Assembly (NCBI GenBank): GCA_024305745.1
Contig: JAHRBS010000006.1
Location: 746,501 to 810,500 of the forward strand
Direction of reading: 5' to 3'
From: Polyporus tsugae
Lineage: Eukaryota > Basidiomycota > Agaricomycetes > Polyporales > Polyporaceae
Length of the DNA stretch: 64,000 nucleotides
Position numbers and translations under genes: made by a program. The notes below the pieces were generated by a model. The model was not told the origin of the DNA. It did not search any database and saw only the letters and a list, made by a program, of their open reading frames with translations. This document shows, piece by piece, positions 21,656-33,814 of this stretch (position 1 is the stretch's first letter; every line of letters starts with the position of its first letter).

Positions 21656-24196
21656 TTAGAAGCGTAAGGGTATAAAGTGAACACCACAAAACATGCAGAC
21701 ATATCGAAGGACTGCGGCCACGAAGCAAGAAAAACCACAAAACAGGACAAGGAGGACAAAGGGTTGTCGTGTACACTGTCCGTGACCTCGCGAGAAAGGA
21801 ACCGGTGCATCAAGTCGAGCCGCCACATCATCCTCACCCCCAGCTTCGTCACCGACAGCCCCCAGGACCTGAGTCTCCACACTCACCATCCCACGCTCCT
21901 CTTCCTGATGAGCCTCGTCCTCGGTGTTGACTCTGATGACACCAGGAGGGGAGTTGTCTTCGGTAGACTCCACCTCGCTTGTTTGCCTTATAGTTGGTTC
22001 GATAGTAGAGGGTGCAGGGGACGCGTCGTTGAGAACATCAACGCGAAGGAAGTAGAGCCCATTGCTCGCTGGGTGTAGTGCGAGGTACACAGTGAGCGTC
22101 CTCGCCCCTACTCCACTCAACCTGACTCTTTCAGCCCGTAGTTCGTGGTACCATGGAGTGGAGTCGGTCCAAACCACAGTGCGACGATCCACCTGATCGG
22201 GGTCCGGGGCAGAGTCAAGTTCAACACCGGATCCCGACATTTTGACCTCGGCGTTGATGGTAAACCGTCTACCACCGTCCTCGAGAGTGTGCTGGAATTC
22301 GATGGTAATAGTGTGCTCGCCGTTGGAAAGCGTGAGCCAGTGAGTGGTCGGGTGGTCCGGCGGATCTGGATCGTGGAGGTCGGCCGAGTATCCTCGGGAA
22401 CGCAGGATGTCGCGGGTCTCCCTCAACAGCGCCAACTTAATCGCGGCGTATGGCTTCCCGTAAAGGATCGAGGGCAGATCGGCGTGGTCGGGATAAGACA
22501 CGTATACCGTCTTCAGCTCGGTATACGGGCGACAGTGCTCGATGGTTTCTGGCGACAGGGGAAAGAGTTCAGGCTCGCCCTCTAGCTTATTCTCTACCCG
22601 TGTACTATAGGAATTGATCCATCCGGTATACACGAATTCGACATCCGTCTCGGAGGGAAGTGTGTAGCAAACTCGTCCTAAGAGGTGCCCCGGGCGGTCT
22701 GCGTGTTCGCACCCGAGGATGGCTAGGTACCACCGACAGTCCGTCGGTGGATAAAATTCAACTTCGCGGTCACGGGGTAGTATTTCGCCCTGGAACAAGT
22801 CAAGGGTAAGAGGTATCATCTGAAACTGTGTGCGAATGCCGTATGGAGTGAATGTGTACTCTGTCTCATGGCGATGAGAGGCTGGGAACTGGATACGGCG
22901 GATGCGACCGGGAAAATTGGTACCACTGAGATTGAAGGTGTCAGGAAACTCGGCAATAGGAGATTGATGATGTCCCCGTCGTCCAGCGCGAAGAATTGTT
23001 GGGACGTCAGTGAGGTCAGGGTCCCGGGGGAGCTGGGAGCCCAGGTAAACCTTTCCCCACGCGAAGAGGCTCTGGTCAGGGATACGCTGCATGATCTGCT
23101 CCCGCAGCCGTCGGAACGCACGGTCGCCCTCCCCGTAAAGGGTCGGCATGCTGATGTCGAAGATCCCCAGCAACGAGTACGCCCTGTCTTCCCTCCTCGT
23201 CGTCTCGCGGTTCGCGGCCCACGAGAGTCGTTCGGCGACGCTGAACTTGTCAAGGGGTTCCAGATGCAATAGAGCCTGATAATCGATCTTGGTGATGCTC
23301 TCGACGAGGCTGTCAAGAGCATGCTTCGATCCAATGGAAGCCCAGTTCTCGGAGAGAAACTCCACGCTGACCGGCGCGATGAGCTCCTGGAGCGTCCATC
23401 CGCGCCTAAACCATCGGCTCCTGCGGAAGCGAGAATCTTTGGCCTGATGGTCATCTCCGGGAGGAACGTCGGCGAGATACGCGTAGCACACGTCTGCGCG
23501 GGCATACCATTGGTACATGGAATTGATGACCTCGGAAAGCTCGGAGCTGCTCGATTTGTCGATGCAGCATGAGTCGATCCAGATGTAGTAGTAGCCGTTC
23601 GCTCGCGCAAGGGCGCATGCGTCCCGGATCTTGGGCGAGAGCTCGGGGTCGGCCCAAATGGGATGAGCGGGTGTCTTGGATTGGTAATCTGAAAGCAGCG
23701 TGGAAGGATTGTTCGAGGGGGGAGCAGGCGGATCTTTCGAGGAGGGCGCAGAAACATTGTTCGAGACGGGTGTGCGTCCAGAGGCGTGGGAATCAGTTCG
23801 GGTCTGGGGGGCCTGGGGACTGTGGGCTGGACGATACTGATGCCACGTCCTCAACTCAGCCATTCTGCGAGTAAACCATGATTTGGAGAGTCTAGATGGT
23901 TTCGGAGGGAGTGTTGTCACTGATGGAGAGTCGCGCGGGAGTTGCGAAGGGGGCAGTGTGGGGGGTGGTCGCTCTCGGTCCTGTTCGGGGGATGACGAAG
24001 TACCGCCCTCGGGGCCGCCAGGGCGACTCTGTAGGACCTGTGACCCGGGATCATAACGCCGTTGGATCTTCTTCAGCTCCTTGTACGTCTGCTCGCCGTT
24101 TTGGTCCCAGGTGTGCGACAAGATGGCATACACCGTCGTCTTCCCCATCGGGTCTTTCTCGACAAACTGACAGGTCTCGGTGTCTAGAAGGCGCAT
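21656..24196 (-). CDS. HET-domain protein, copy 3 (intact)
   Basis: A single open frame of about 846 residues from MRLLDTETCQFVEKDP. The HET signatures YAILSHTWD, YIWIDSCCIDK (~205), WFRRGWTLQELIAP and DRAYSLLGIFDISMPTLYGEG are present, followed by a long C-terminal region colinear with copies 1 and 2. The last ~30 residues differ from copy 1: a strongly hydrophobic stretch (PFVLLVLFCGFSCFVAAVL...) that could be a C-terminal membrane segment. Copy 1 has a stop before the corresponding place. A role in incompatibility is inferred from the family. Its DUF2461 neighbour upstream is the least damaged of the four. A leader intron (GTACGT near 24295, CAG near 24222) seems conserved. Confidence 0.88.
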   Translation of the reverse strand: MRLLDTETCQFVEKDPMGKTTVYAILSHTWDQNGEQTYKELKKIQRRYDPGSQVLQSRPGGPEGGTSSSPEQDRERPPPTLPPSQLPRDSPSVTTLPPKPSRLSKSWFTRRMAELRTWHQYRPAHSPQAPQTRTDSHASGRTPVSNNVSAPSSKDPPAPPSNNPSTLLSDYQSKTPAHPIWADPELSPKIRDACALARANGYYYIWIDSCCIDKSSSSELSEVINSMYQWYARADVCYAYLADVPPGDDHQAKDSRFRRSRWFRRGWTLQELIAPVSVEFLSENWASIGSKHALDSLVESITKIDYQALLHLEPLDKFSVAERLSWAANRETTRREDRAYSLLGIFDISMPTLYGEGDRAFRRLREQIMQRIPDQSLFAWGKVYLGSQLPRDPDLTDVPTILRAGRRGHHQSPIAEFPDTFNLSGTNFPGRIRRIQFPASHRHETEYTFTPYGIRTQFQMIPLTLDLFQGEILPRDREVEFYPPTDCRWYLAILGCEHADRPGHLLGRVCYTLPSETDVEFVYTGWINSYSTRVENKLEGEPELFPLSPETIEHCRPYTELKTVYVSYPDHADLPSILYGKPYAAIKLALLRETRDILRSRGYSADLHDPDPPDHPTTHWLTLSNGEHTITIEFQHTLEDGGRRFTINAEVKMSGSGVELDSAPDPDQVDRRTVVWTDSTPWYHELRAERVRLSGVGARTLTVYLALHPASNGLYFLRVDVLNDASPAPSTIEPTIRQTSEVESTEDNSPPGVIRVNTEDEAHQEEERGMVSVETQVLGAVGDEAGGEDDVAARLDAPVPFSRGHGQCTRQPFVLLVLFCGFSCFVAAVLRYVCMFCGVHFIPLRF

Positions 24197-24651
24197 GGCG
24201 GCCACGAATGACCTCAAAGGCCTGACAATTTACAATCAACAGGATGCGGACGATGCATATTAATTCCACTATAGTAACTAATAATAGTACGTACCGCTGG
24301 ACGCAGAGTGCTTGGGTGTATTTGTTGAGGGAGACCGGACGACGAGTCGCGTAGGCTGGGCTGATGGTGGTGGGGTGTGAGGAGGGAAAGGTAACTGTAT
24401 TCAGAGCGCTCATAGAAAGGTCATGCCTGCCGTGCCCGCAGCGCATGGAAAGGTCGTGGTGGCTCGAGGACCTTCGTGCCGAGATAGGAACCAAACCCAC
24501 GCTTCATCTTCATAGTCCCCACCCCGTTATATGATCGCATGCTTCGAGCAACTTGCCGAGTGCTACCCTCCATCGCTCTCAACTATCCAACAACAAACCG
24601 GATGAATAATACGGAATACTGTGTAGTGACAAGACAGTGTCCTACCGCTCC

Positions 24652-26671
24652 TCAATCTTCTTCCGCTTCCTGTTCATCGTCTGAGCTGCTACTCTCACCG
24701 TCCTGGAGTGTCATGAGATCATTCAAACTGACGCCGCACGCGGCACACGTCAGCATCAGGTCCACCACGCACAACTAGGGTGGACCACGCACCAATGCAC
24801 GAAGGGCCGCATAACCTTCGCAACGCCCGCGAGCTCCTCCTTGAACTCCGGCGAGAGCACCTGTTTGTCCGTGAATCTTCCCAAGAGGTGTCACGCGTCA
24901 ACAATACCGCTTGGACTTGGAAACTTGGAAGCCGGTAACGCACCTGTAGGCAACGGCGAACGAGCGGCACTTGAGTATGTCGATATCCCTTTCGCTCAGC
25001 GTCAGCACGGTCGTCGAAAGGTTCACAAATGACGATGAGCTCAGCGCACTTATGCGTCTTGTCGACACCCTTCGGCGCGACCTTGAGCTCGTCCTCCGCC
25101 CCGAAGATGTTCTGGCGCCGGCCGTTCGGGTGCGGCTGCGCGGGTCCGAAGAGCCCCTCGAACTCCGGGCTGGAGATCATCTGGCGCAAACGCCGCGAGG
25201 AGCGTTGGAGATTACTTCTACACGCGGCGGTCAGAGATGCGTGCGCGTGCTGGCCAAGAAGGGACGTCAGAGAGAGAACGCACCGCATGGTCGCGAGCTC
25301 GTTGCGGCCGGGGCACCAGCTTCCCGCAGCGATCAGGCTCTCACCGTTTGGCTTTACTGTGAAAGTTATCAGAGCTAATATGCGTGCTGCGACCAGATGT
25401 TACTTCACCTGCTCTGTGATCGGCCGCACGGACGGGAGATAATCAGTGCTCTGCTGTTATAGTCGCGCTCAACAGAGAACCTACATGTGGTCTGATTGCC
25501 CCAAGTGTATAAGTAATGACGGCTGACCGGAAGTAAGTAGTCGTTGGCGACTTACATGCGGCGAATATCCCCTTACGTCCGCTCCGCGAGAAACTTGCAG
25601 AAAATCCTGTCTTATATGGTGTTTTGTCATTACTGAAGCGTATCTGCGATTCAATCAGTCCTCAGCGTTCAACCGAAATCAGGACAACACTTCAACTCAC
25701 ATCGCGGTATATCCTGTGGATGACGTCTTTCGGGGGAAGATGGGGGATTTGGGGATCTACTTCGACCAGGACGTCCGTGAAGTGCTCCACGAAAGCCTTC
25801 CATTCCGTTTCCGCGAGCCGGTACACGGGTTCTTTCGTAGCGAACCGGTGAGACTGAGGCGCAATCAACGTTCGGAAAGCACGTACCGTGGAGCTTGAAC
25901 CTGCACATCAAGCCGGGGATTCAGACATCCACGTTGAGGAGCCCCGACGGCCGAACACGGACTCACCACTCTCGGTCATTGCATTCCGGCTTCTTCAGCT
26001 CCGACAGAAAGTCCAGAGTGTTCTTCGATATCTGCCCGGGCGGAACTGGCAACGCATCCCCAGCATGAGCATCGCGGGTTCACACCCGAGAGCGGATATC
26101 CGATGCCTTGCGCACCTCGTCCGGTCTTCGGAGCCTTCACGACCACGCCGACAATCTCCTGCCCCTCCTCGAGCTCCAGCTCGCTCTCCTCCTCCTCGTC
26201 ATCATCATCACTTCCCTCCGCCGTCTTCCGCTTCTTCCGCGCGGATCCGTCTCTGCCCTTCTTCGGAGAACCTTTCGCCTTCGCCTTCGCTTTCCCCCTC
26301 CCCTTCGCCGCCGCCGCCGTGTTCGCCCGACCAGCCGAGTCAGACTTGAACGCGCTCTCCTTCTTGGGAGACGACGCGGCGCCGCGTTTCCGTTTCCTCC
26401 CCGGGTGCTCGGCTGCTTCGTCCTCATCCTCGTCGTCCAGCGCGTCGCTGTCCAGGGACTCCACTTCCGCTTCCGATGCGTCCTCTTCCTCGTCCCTTTC
26501 CCCTCCCGACGGTACATCCAGTTGCGACGGCTCCTCGCCGTCATCGCCCTCGCGCTCCGCCCTCTTATGCCGCTGGTCCTTCTTCCCCCCAAAGTACTTG
26601 GAGTTCGCCTTTGCCTTGACCTTTGAAGGCCCGGCAGCCGAGCCGGAGCGTCGCCCTGTCCTTGCACCCAT
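24652..26671 (-). CDS. DUF2461-family protein, copy 3 (best preserved)
   Basis: A many-exon gene. Exon 1 (26671 to ~26113) encodes a basic/acidic low-complexity N-terminus (KYFGGKKDQRHKRAE, long Asp/Glu and Lys runs; nuclear-like). Then come LDFLSELKKPECNDREW, a 14-nt microexon giving FKLH, EPVYRLAETEWKAFVEHFTD, PPKDVIHRIYRD, IRFSNDKTPYKTGFSASFSRSGRKG, ESLIAAGSWCPGRNELATMR, FEGLFGPAQPHPNGRRQNIFGAED, DKQVLSPEFKEELAGVAKVMRPF and an acidic tail ending at 24652. These match the DUF2461 family (NDREWF, PKD..RIYRD.RFS.DK.PYK), found in bacteria and fungi, function unknown. One junction around 25480-25550 (between RKGIFAA and KPNGES) could not be resolved, so a hidden defect is possible. It lies upstream of HET copy 3 on the same strand. 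Confidence 0.75.
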
Positions 26672-26774
26672 CCTCAGAAAACTCGCGAGAGAAAGAACAA
26701 GGCTAAGGAACAGAGAGGAGCGCTGTTGGTGGTGGGAGTTTGCGCGAGAGACGCGGGTTCACAAGACGCGTCGC

Positions 26775-26872
26775 CGCTGACGTGACGATGGCGCACGTGA
26801 CACGCGACCTCATTACACATGCTGCTGACGCGGCGCGGCACAGGGTTCGAGTCCGTATGGTGCCAACTCGTT
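26775..26872 (+). tRNA. tRNA-derived remnant, copy 2 (degenerate)
   Basis: It contains GGTTCGAGTCC (B-box-like) and ends TGGTGCC; the flank ACTCGTTTTGTCCC is nearly the same as next to the copy at 33815-33905. The T-stem has mismatches and no clear anticodon arm is seen, so it is probably not functional. Confidence 0.35.
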
Positions 26873-27439
26873 TTGTCCCGAGCTGCAATTGTCCCAAGTA
26901 CTACTCGATGCTCGTCTCTCTTCGTCTTCCTACTCGCTCTTGTCCAAAGAATGGGGGTTTTTTTTGCGTGAATTTTGGGACCTGGACACTCAAAATCGCT
27001 GTCCAGATCGTCCGGATTCACCCCATTGGGGAAAAATGTGTTGCGAGTCTAGAGACTCCACTTTATAAGCTCGAGCTCTTCCCGCCGTGTGTAGTGCACC
27101 TTAAAGTTATTTCATCGTCGATGGCTCTATAAGTTATAACATACGACCCACATGTTTGCAGACTTGAGCCATTCCGTATATTCCGACCACTTTCTAACAC
27201 CGTCCATACGTTTATGCCTCCAGGCGCCAGCCTACATCCGCACCGCATGCTCTATAGGAACTTCTGGACCGTGTTGCCAGACGATCATGGAAAGTTCTTA
27301 TTTTGGGGGACCCCGACGCACATGACGGGACCGCAATGGCCAATGGCGATGGCGGGGTTCTGTGATGCGCCTTGCGAGTCCATATGCTGCAATCGATGGT
27401 GCTGGGGGCACGACTGCGGCTGGAGGATGGGGCGTACTT
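26872..27439. other. Intergenic region without a supported gene
   Basis: Short frames only. A T8 run occurs near 26960. Confidence 0.4.
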
Positions 27440-28009
27440 TACTATCCCTCCACCGGTGTTGAAAAAGAAAAACTGATGTCCCCCTCTGTCTCGCAATACT
27501 TGTCACATCGTTCTATAACTTTGAGGCATTGTTTTAAATATGACTGGCTTCATTACCTCAAAGTTTGGTGGGGATTGGTGAAGAAGAGTGGGAGCTATGA
27601 CAATGCCGCCGTTTCAGGGCCTTCGTAAGACCAGTTTTGAAAACCCTTTAGCGCCGTCGAGAAAGGTCATCCCTGACAGTTTCTCCCGCCTCACTTACTA
27701 TCGGGCTCAATAACTAGCATACAAACATCCCTGAACGCATACCTCAGAAGAAATATTTACCTTCAAAGTAGCGGCTGAGGAGGGATCTTCGCATCAGGTC
27801 GGGCGCTAGGTCGCTTAAGGGGTGTAATCAAATGCCCTCCTCTCGCCACAACCCCCTCCCTCATATTTCGTCGCGAAAAGTTGATAAAACGGTCAAGGGG
27901 AATCGTAGAATCCTGTGGTTGAATTTACAGGGCAATCTGTTCAGGGGGGAAGGAGAACTGGGGGTTTTGAAAAATCCTCAGATTTTTCAACACCGGTGGA
28001 GGGATAGTA
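27440..28009. mobile_element. MITE-like element with perfect 27-bp inverted termini and TA at both ends
   Basis: The 27 bases at 27440-27466 occur as their exact reverse complement at 27983-28009. Each outer end is TA followed by CTATCCCTCCACCGG, consistent with a TA target duplication around a 566-bp element (27442-28007). No transposase frame lies inside, so it is non-autonomous. An extra hairpin (GAAAAATC, 4-nt loop, GATTTTTC) lies at ~27969-27988, overlapping the right terminus. TA duplication with short termini suggests the Tc1/mariner/pogo type; that class assignment is inferred. Confidence 0.75.
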
Positions 28010-30230
28010 AGTTTCTCGTCCCATAGACCGTTGATGGTCAAATTTCATCACAGAGACGGAAAAGCCGTTGTTTGCGACCAGTTTCTTCACTTCGCGTTGT
28101 GTGAAGCGATGGAGACCGGCTTGAGCTCAGCCTTGAGAAACGGTTGGACCACCGCTATATGCTGGATTAGAAATCGAAACTGTTTCCATTTGATACATGA
28201 GGCGAGGAGAAACCTACTGTGGAACGTCCTCGGGACCGCCGCATCATGCATCATGCCTGTACGTATCGCACGGAAAGAAGCTGAGAGATAGAGTAATAGG
28301 CATTGCAGCTCCGAGATCTCGAGGGCCCCAGGCAAAACCGAACAACCACAGGCTGTATGAATTTCAGAAGCGTCGGAGTGATCGTGTCACCCCCGCACAA
28401 GCACCCACCAAGTCCGCAGAATAGTTGAACCATTTCCGTGCGCCGTCCGTCCCGCTTCGATCCCGACGACTCTCGAGTGCGCTTCGAACTCCCATGGCAC
28501 TGGCAGACCCCCCTCCCGGGACGGTCCGCGGCACTCCCGCGAGCGTCGAGGCGTGTACGGATTCAAGTTCTCGCACGAGGCGAGAGAACACATACGGAAC
28601 GTGCACGGGCACGCGCGTAACCTCCGCACGTCATGATCTGTGCGCGAACGTCATGATCGTGGTCAGTAGCCGCGGGCGTTCCTACAACGGTAAACAGACG
28701 TACCGCACGTTGACCGTCGACGGGCCTGCGACTCGGACCACTTCCTTACCCAACCGTCGAGTCATATCCTCTCGCGTCCCCGCAGACGCGTTTGATATAC
28801 GAGGGGGTGCGTTCCGTGAGCATCCCGGGACAGCGTTATCTGACCGGTTTGCACCGTTTCCGGGCGTGGCGTGGACACGCCGGGCGTTGCGATTGGAGAG
28901 GAATTCGCGGCGCCCCTCCATAGCGAGGATGCGCGGATTTTGTGAATCACAGGTGTGGACCGGCGGGCTGGCGTCGGAACGACGCTCGCTGGGAAGGGCG
29001 TGTGCGGTGGAATGCCGTGCGCGGGTCCATCGGAACGCTGGCGCAGAACGTACGATAGTCGCCGTGCGGAGGCGTTGTTCGTGCAGTAATCGCGACACTT
29101 TCGAAAACGGGTCGTCTATCGCCAATCACGGTATGTATGGAATTCGGAAATTCGCCTTCCCCGTTTGCAGTTGTGGTCGCGCTGAATTCCTTGGTGCTTC
29201 CTGGAATTTACGAAGTGAGAAATGGAGGAGACCTGGTGAGCGACGAGGAGACCGGGCGAGGCAAGGGGCGGTGTGGGCGCGCCCCCACTGCGCGAACGCC
29301 ACGCATCCGGAACAACAATTGTTGGTCTTGTGCTTACTGCATAGGGGAAGTGCGGGGCAAAGGACAGCGGCCAGGCCGTGACATCCTTACTGAAACGTTC
29401 CTGCCGAGTCCCTCGGATGGCCACCGGACCAGAGGGTTCGTCAGAGTCCTCTGCGCGGAACGCGACCGATGACGCCCGCCACCGTGGAGGGGTCTGGGGC
29501 TGCGGGGTAGTGCGGGGTACTAGTCTGTGTTGGACGAATGAGGGGCTCCGAGTTTTGACATTGGCGTTGAATGGTGCCAACTGTTCGTCCACTGGAGACG
29601 GGGCGCTGGAAGGTGGAAGGTACTGTGCTGAAGAAATGATCATCGACACACAAGGCAACAGAACGGAGACACCGACCTCGGATGGGCGCAAACGTTCCAG
29701 AGAGCCTGGCCGCATTGTTAGATGTCCCGGACTAGCGTGCGGGGAGCTGGCGGGCCAGGAGGGTGCCTTGCAGCATCGTTACCGCATCGTTATCGGAGAA
29801 ATCGCGAGAAGGAATGCCAATTGAGGCAAGTCATCGGGATGGATGCGAACACTGCCTGTTTAGACGCAACCTGCAACGCTGCGTCCTGCGAACCGTCTCG
29901 GGACCGCTCTACCACCTCTGTCGTGCTACATCTAACTCCGCATTGCTCTGAGCTTCTACGTAATCTTTCTGTCTTCTGGCGAGCTTGTCGGCCACAGCTG
30001 TCCTTGGCCGTGGGACCGGCCGGAGGGTGTGTGAGGGGAGGGTTTGGCGACGGCGGTCAGAAAGAGATGGAGGACGGCGGGCGGGTAAAGGCTAAACCAT
30101 TCCGGGCAGCTCGCTGCTGGCCATGACGGAGCAGGACAGGCTGCGGGCGGAATGAATTCAGGGGCACATGCAAGGGAATAAGAAATTGCAACGAATCTAA
30201 CAGGATCACGCGCTCCAGAAATGGCACCTC
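28010..30230. other. Long gene-poor region upstream of acetyl-CoA synthetase
   Basis: Overlapping open frames on both strands (the longest ~318 codons at 28425-29381, +) are Arg-rich and lack family features or convincing start and splice context; they look like a GC-rich artefact. The last few hundred bases probably hold the promoter of the next gene. Confidence 0.4.
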
Positions 30231-30236
30231 TATATC
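30231..30236 (+). promoter_or_regulatory. TATA-like box of the acetyl-CoA synthetase gene
   Basis: TATATC lies about 91 bp upstream of the ATG at 30327, followed by a pyrimidine-rich leader and a CCCACCATG start context, the usual layout for a well-expressed fungal gene. Confidence 0.45.
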
Positions 30237-30326
30237 AACTCCCTGCTCACCCTCCCAACTCTGCTGCTTTCCTCATCATTCCCTCCGCCCTCGCCCAGAC
30301 ACATCTTTCCATCCATCTTGCCCACC

Positions 30327-33121
30327 ATGTCTGGCGAAGATACTCACCACAACGTCCCCAAGCACCCCGTCGCCCCTCGTCTCAAGAGCGGCAACAAGAC
30401 CCCCCACATTGATGACCATGACACCTACAAGTACCGGTTTTTCCTCCGTTCCACCCATTCAGTCTCTCATCTTACCTTTCCGCGCAGGAAGTTCCATGAC
30501 GAGTCCCTCGGTCACGAGAGTGATAAGTGGTGGGCCAAGGTGCGTCTCGTTTCCCCTCTCCGCGAAGCAGCACCTGAGCAGGACTCGCGGATCCTCCTCA
30601 GATGGCCAAAGAAACGCTGCACTGGGATCGCCCCTTCCACACCGTCCGCTCCGGCACCTTCGAAAACGGCGACATCGTATGGTTCCCGGAAGGCGGTTTG
30701 AACGCGTCCTATAACTGCGTCGACCGCTGGGCATTCAAGCACCCCGACAAGGTACGTGGCCTGCGCCCACCCCCTCCCCATCTCGCCATTTTGCTTCTCC
30801 ACCCTCGCGTCATCCCGCCGGCATGCGCGCTCCGTGTGCATGGCCACGGAACGCGTTTTCCGCCCGATGTATGCGCCGGTATTTCCACATCAACGCGCGA
30901 TAATCCTGCGCGTTGACGCGTCGCACGTCTTTGCATGGGGATGTTATCTCTGCCCCGCTTTCCCCGCAGCTGTCGGTAGCGCGGGTGTGCGGGCAGGCAC
31001 GTTCTCACGCGCCTCAGAGGCGCGCCGGGGGAAATCATCTTCTGGCGTCAGGGCTCACTTCCCCAACACTCCTCCATTCAAACAAATTCATCCCGACGTC
31101 CGGCCTTCCGAGCTCCGTCCAGACTTTGACTGATGTTGGTGTCCGCAGACGGCGATCATCTACGAGGCCGACGAGCCCAATGAGGGCTCCAATATTACCT
31201 ACGCCCAGCTCTTGCGCGAGGTGTGCGCCGTCGCGAACGTGCTCAAGTCGTGGGGCGTCAAGAAGGGCGACACCGTGTCCGTCTACCTGCCCATGACATG
31301 GCACGCCGTCGCGGCCTTCCTCGCGTGCGCGCGCATCGGCGCGGTGCACTCAGTGGTCTTCGCGGGGTTCTCTGCCGAGTCGCTCCGCGACCGCGTACAG
31401 GACTGCCGGTCGCGCGTGGTCATCACGTCCGACGAGGGCCGCCGCGGAGGCAAGACGATCGCCACGAAGGCGATCGCGGACGCTGCAGTCAAAGAGTGCC
31501 CCCTTGTCGAGCACGTCCTTGTCCTCAAGCGCACGGGCAGCGAGGTCTCGTGGACGCCTGGTCGCGACAAGTGGTGGCACGAGGAGGTCGCGAAGGTCCC
31601 GCGATTCTGCCCCCCGGAGGTCATGTCCGCTGAGGACCCACTCTTCATTCTCTACGTGAGTGCTTCCTTCTGCTACGTATAGCTTTGGGTACCGAACGCG
31701 TCAATCACTGCAGACTTCCGGCTCGACTGGCAAGCCCAAGGGCGTCGTCCACACGACTGGTGGCTACCTTCTGTGCGCCGCGCTTACCGTCAAGTACGTA
31801 TTTGACGTCCACCCCGACGACCGCTTCGCGTGCATGGCCGACATCGGCTGGATCACCGGCCACACGTACATCGTGTACGGCCCGCTCGCGAACGGTGTGA
31901 CGACGACGGTGTTCGAATCGACGCCCGTGTACCCCACGCCCGCGCGCTACTGGCAGACGGTCGACAAGCACAAGCTCACGCAGTTCTACTCCGCGCCCAC
32001 CGCGATCCGCCTCCTGCGCCGCCTCGGCGAGCACCACGTGCAGGACCACGACCTTGCCTCGCTGCGTGTGCTGGGGAGCGTCGGAGAGCCGATCAACCCC
32101 GAGGCGTGGCACTGGTACAACGACCACGTCGGGCGGCGCCAGTGCGCGATCGTCGACACGTTCTGGCAGACGGAGACGGGGTCGATCGTCGTGACGCCGT
32201 TCCCTGGGGCGATCGAGACGAAGCCCGGGTCCGCGACGGTGCCGTTCTTTGGGATCGAGCCCGTCCTCCTCGACGCGCAGACGGGGAAGGAGCTGGAGGG
32301 GAACAGCGTCGAGGGCGTGCTCGTGCTCAAGACGCCGTGGCCGTCGATCGCGCGGACGGTGTACCAGGACCATAATAGGTACCTCGAGACGTACATGAAG
32401 CCGTACCCTGGGTACTTTTACACGGGCGACGGCGCGGCGCGCGACGAGCATGGGTATATCTGGATTAAGGGCCGTGTGGACGGTGCGTTGGTTGTGCTTT
32501 GCTGGGTTCTTGCGCTGTTGTACTGACGACAATTGGGAATGGCGCCAGACGTTATTAACGTCTCGGGGCACCGTCTATCGACGGCGGAGATCGAGTCTGC
32601 TCTTATTACGCACCCCGGCATCGCCGAGACCGCAGGTACGCCCCTCCCCATCCCGCACCCCGCTCTAATTCAGCGTGCTTACCCTTTGACGTGCGCGGCA
32701 GTCGTTGGCACAGCGGACGAGCTTACGGGCCAGGCCGTGTTCGCGTTCGCGACGCTCAAGCCCGAGTTCAAGTACGACCCGAACGATGAGAGCGGGCTCA
32801 TCAAGGAGCTCACGCTCCAGGTGCGCAAGGTGATCGGCCCGTTCGCGACCCCCAAGAAGATCTTCATCGTCATCGACCTGCCCAAGACGCGTTCTGGAAA
32901 GGTGCGTCTTCGTCTTCCTCCTCTTCGTCTTCCCTCTTCCCTGCTGCGTAGGGTAGTGGTGGCGACAAGCTAACACGTGCGTGTGTGTTTGGCAGATCAT
33001 GCGGCGGGTGCTGCGGAAGATCGTCGCGGGCGAGGGCGACCAGCTCGGTGACCTGAGCACGCTCGCGGAGCCCGCGGTCGTGGACAGCATCAAGGTGAAG
33101 GTCGCGTCGGCGATGGCGTAG
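30327..33121 (+). CDS. ACS1: Acetyl-CoA synthetase (acetate-CoA ligase, AMP-forming)
   Basis: Makes acetyl-CoA from acetate, ATP and CoA in the cytosol/nucleus. Eight exons read as 30327-30430, 30488-30539, 30602-30751, 31149-31655, 31714-32482, 32549-32635, 32702-32901 and 32996-33121; all phases fit and give 664 residues, the usual size. Motifs: [10 protein letters not shown] near the N-terminus, [14 protein letters not shown], the P-loop-like [19 protein letters not shown] (split by intron 4 just before TSG), [59 protein letters not shown] and the C-terminal [14 protein letters not shown] with the catalytic, acetylation-regulated Lys. The gene is intact and strongly codon-biased toward G/C. 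It lies between the inverted HET-DUF2461 arms. Confidence 0.97.
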
Positions 33122-33800
33122 TAGGGGCTCTGCGGACGTCGTCTCTGTCGCGGGTCGGTTCGGTGTTTATGGTGATATTTGCTCTTCCGGAGGTCCGAGA
33201 TGCATCGCTATGCTACAGTTTGACTAAATGCTGAATGCTGTTGGGTGGGAGGTGGGGGGTTCGACGTCTGGATTTGAAGGACATCTGACATTGCAATTGA
33301 CAGTGCGCGCGCGCGAAGGGTCGTTCTTGGTACTGTACGATAATATGCTGAATACCTGAAGATACCTGAAGAATCTTTAAATCGCTACACATGATTTCTG
33401 CGTTGTACATGTACTCGCGAGTCGCTAGTCAAGATTGAGGCGAACGCCGGTGAGCTCTCAAGTTGCGGCTACTGAGCAAAGGCGCAGCGGACGATCACGT
33501 CCTTTGTAGTCACAGCGACCGTTAGCTGGCGATTCTTCTCTTCTTTCTCTGGATCCCCCTCATGCGTAGTTGTTCCAATATAAGGAACGAGAAGAAGGAG
33601 GCTAGTTTAGAATGTTGTACTTGGTGTCGGAGGAACCTGAGTAAGTATTAGCGATCATGATCATTGAGGCCGCGTACAATGGGCCACGATCTCCATACAC
33701 ACCATGGGTTCAAGTTGCTTTACTATTCAGAAGACGCATTGTAGGGTCGTCACTTGCATCATGAAAGCTCCCGATGGTGGACAAAACCTCGTAGGAAAGG
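33122..33800. other. 3' region of acetyl-CoA synthetase and intergenic sequence
   Basis: No supported gene. It should contain the 3' UTR and polyadenylation signals; no further structure was noted. Confidence 0.4.
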
Positions 33801-33814
33801 TGGGATAAAACGAG

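Noticed and set aside
26103..26780. 225-codon plus-strand frame rich in Ser/Phe
   Set aside because: Antisense of the Lys/Glu-rich exon 1 of the DUF2461 gene; Ser/Phe runs are its complement.
28425..29381. 318-codon open frame on the plus strand
   Set aside because: Arg/Ser-rich without family motifs; equally long frames occur on the opposite strand of the same GC-rich stretch, and no splice or start context supports it.
31705..32571. 288-codon minus-strand frame opposite acetyl-CoA synthetase
   Set aside because: Shadow of the strongly biased codon usage of the real plus-strand exon.
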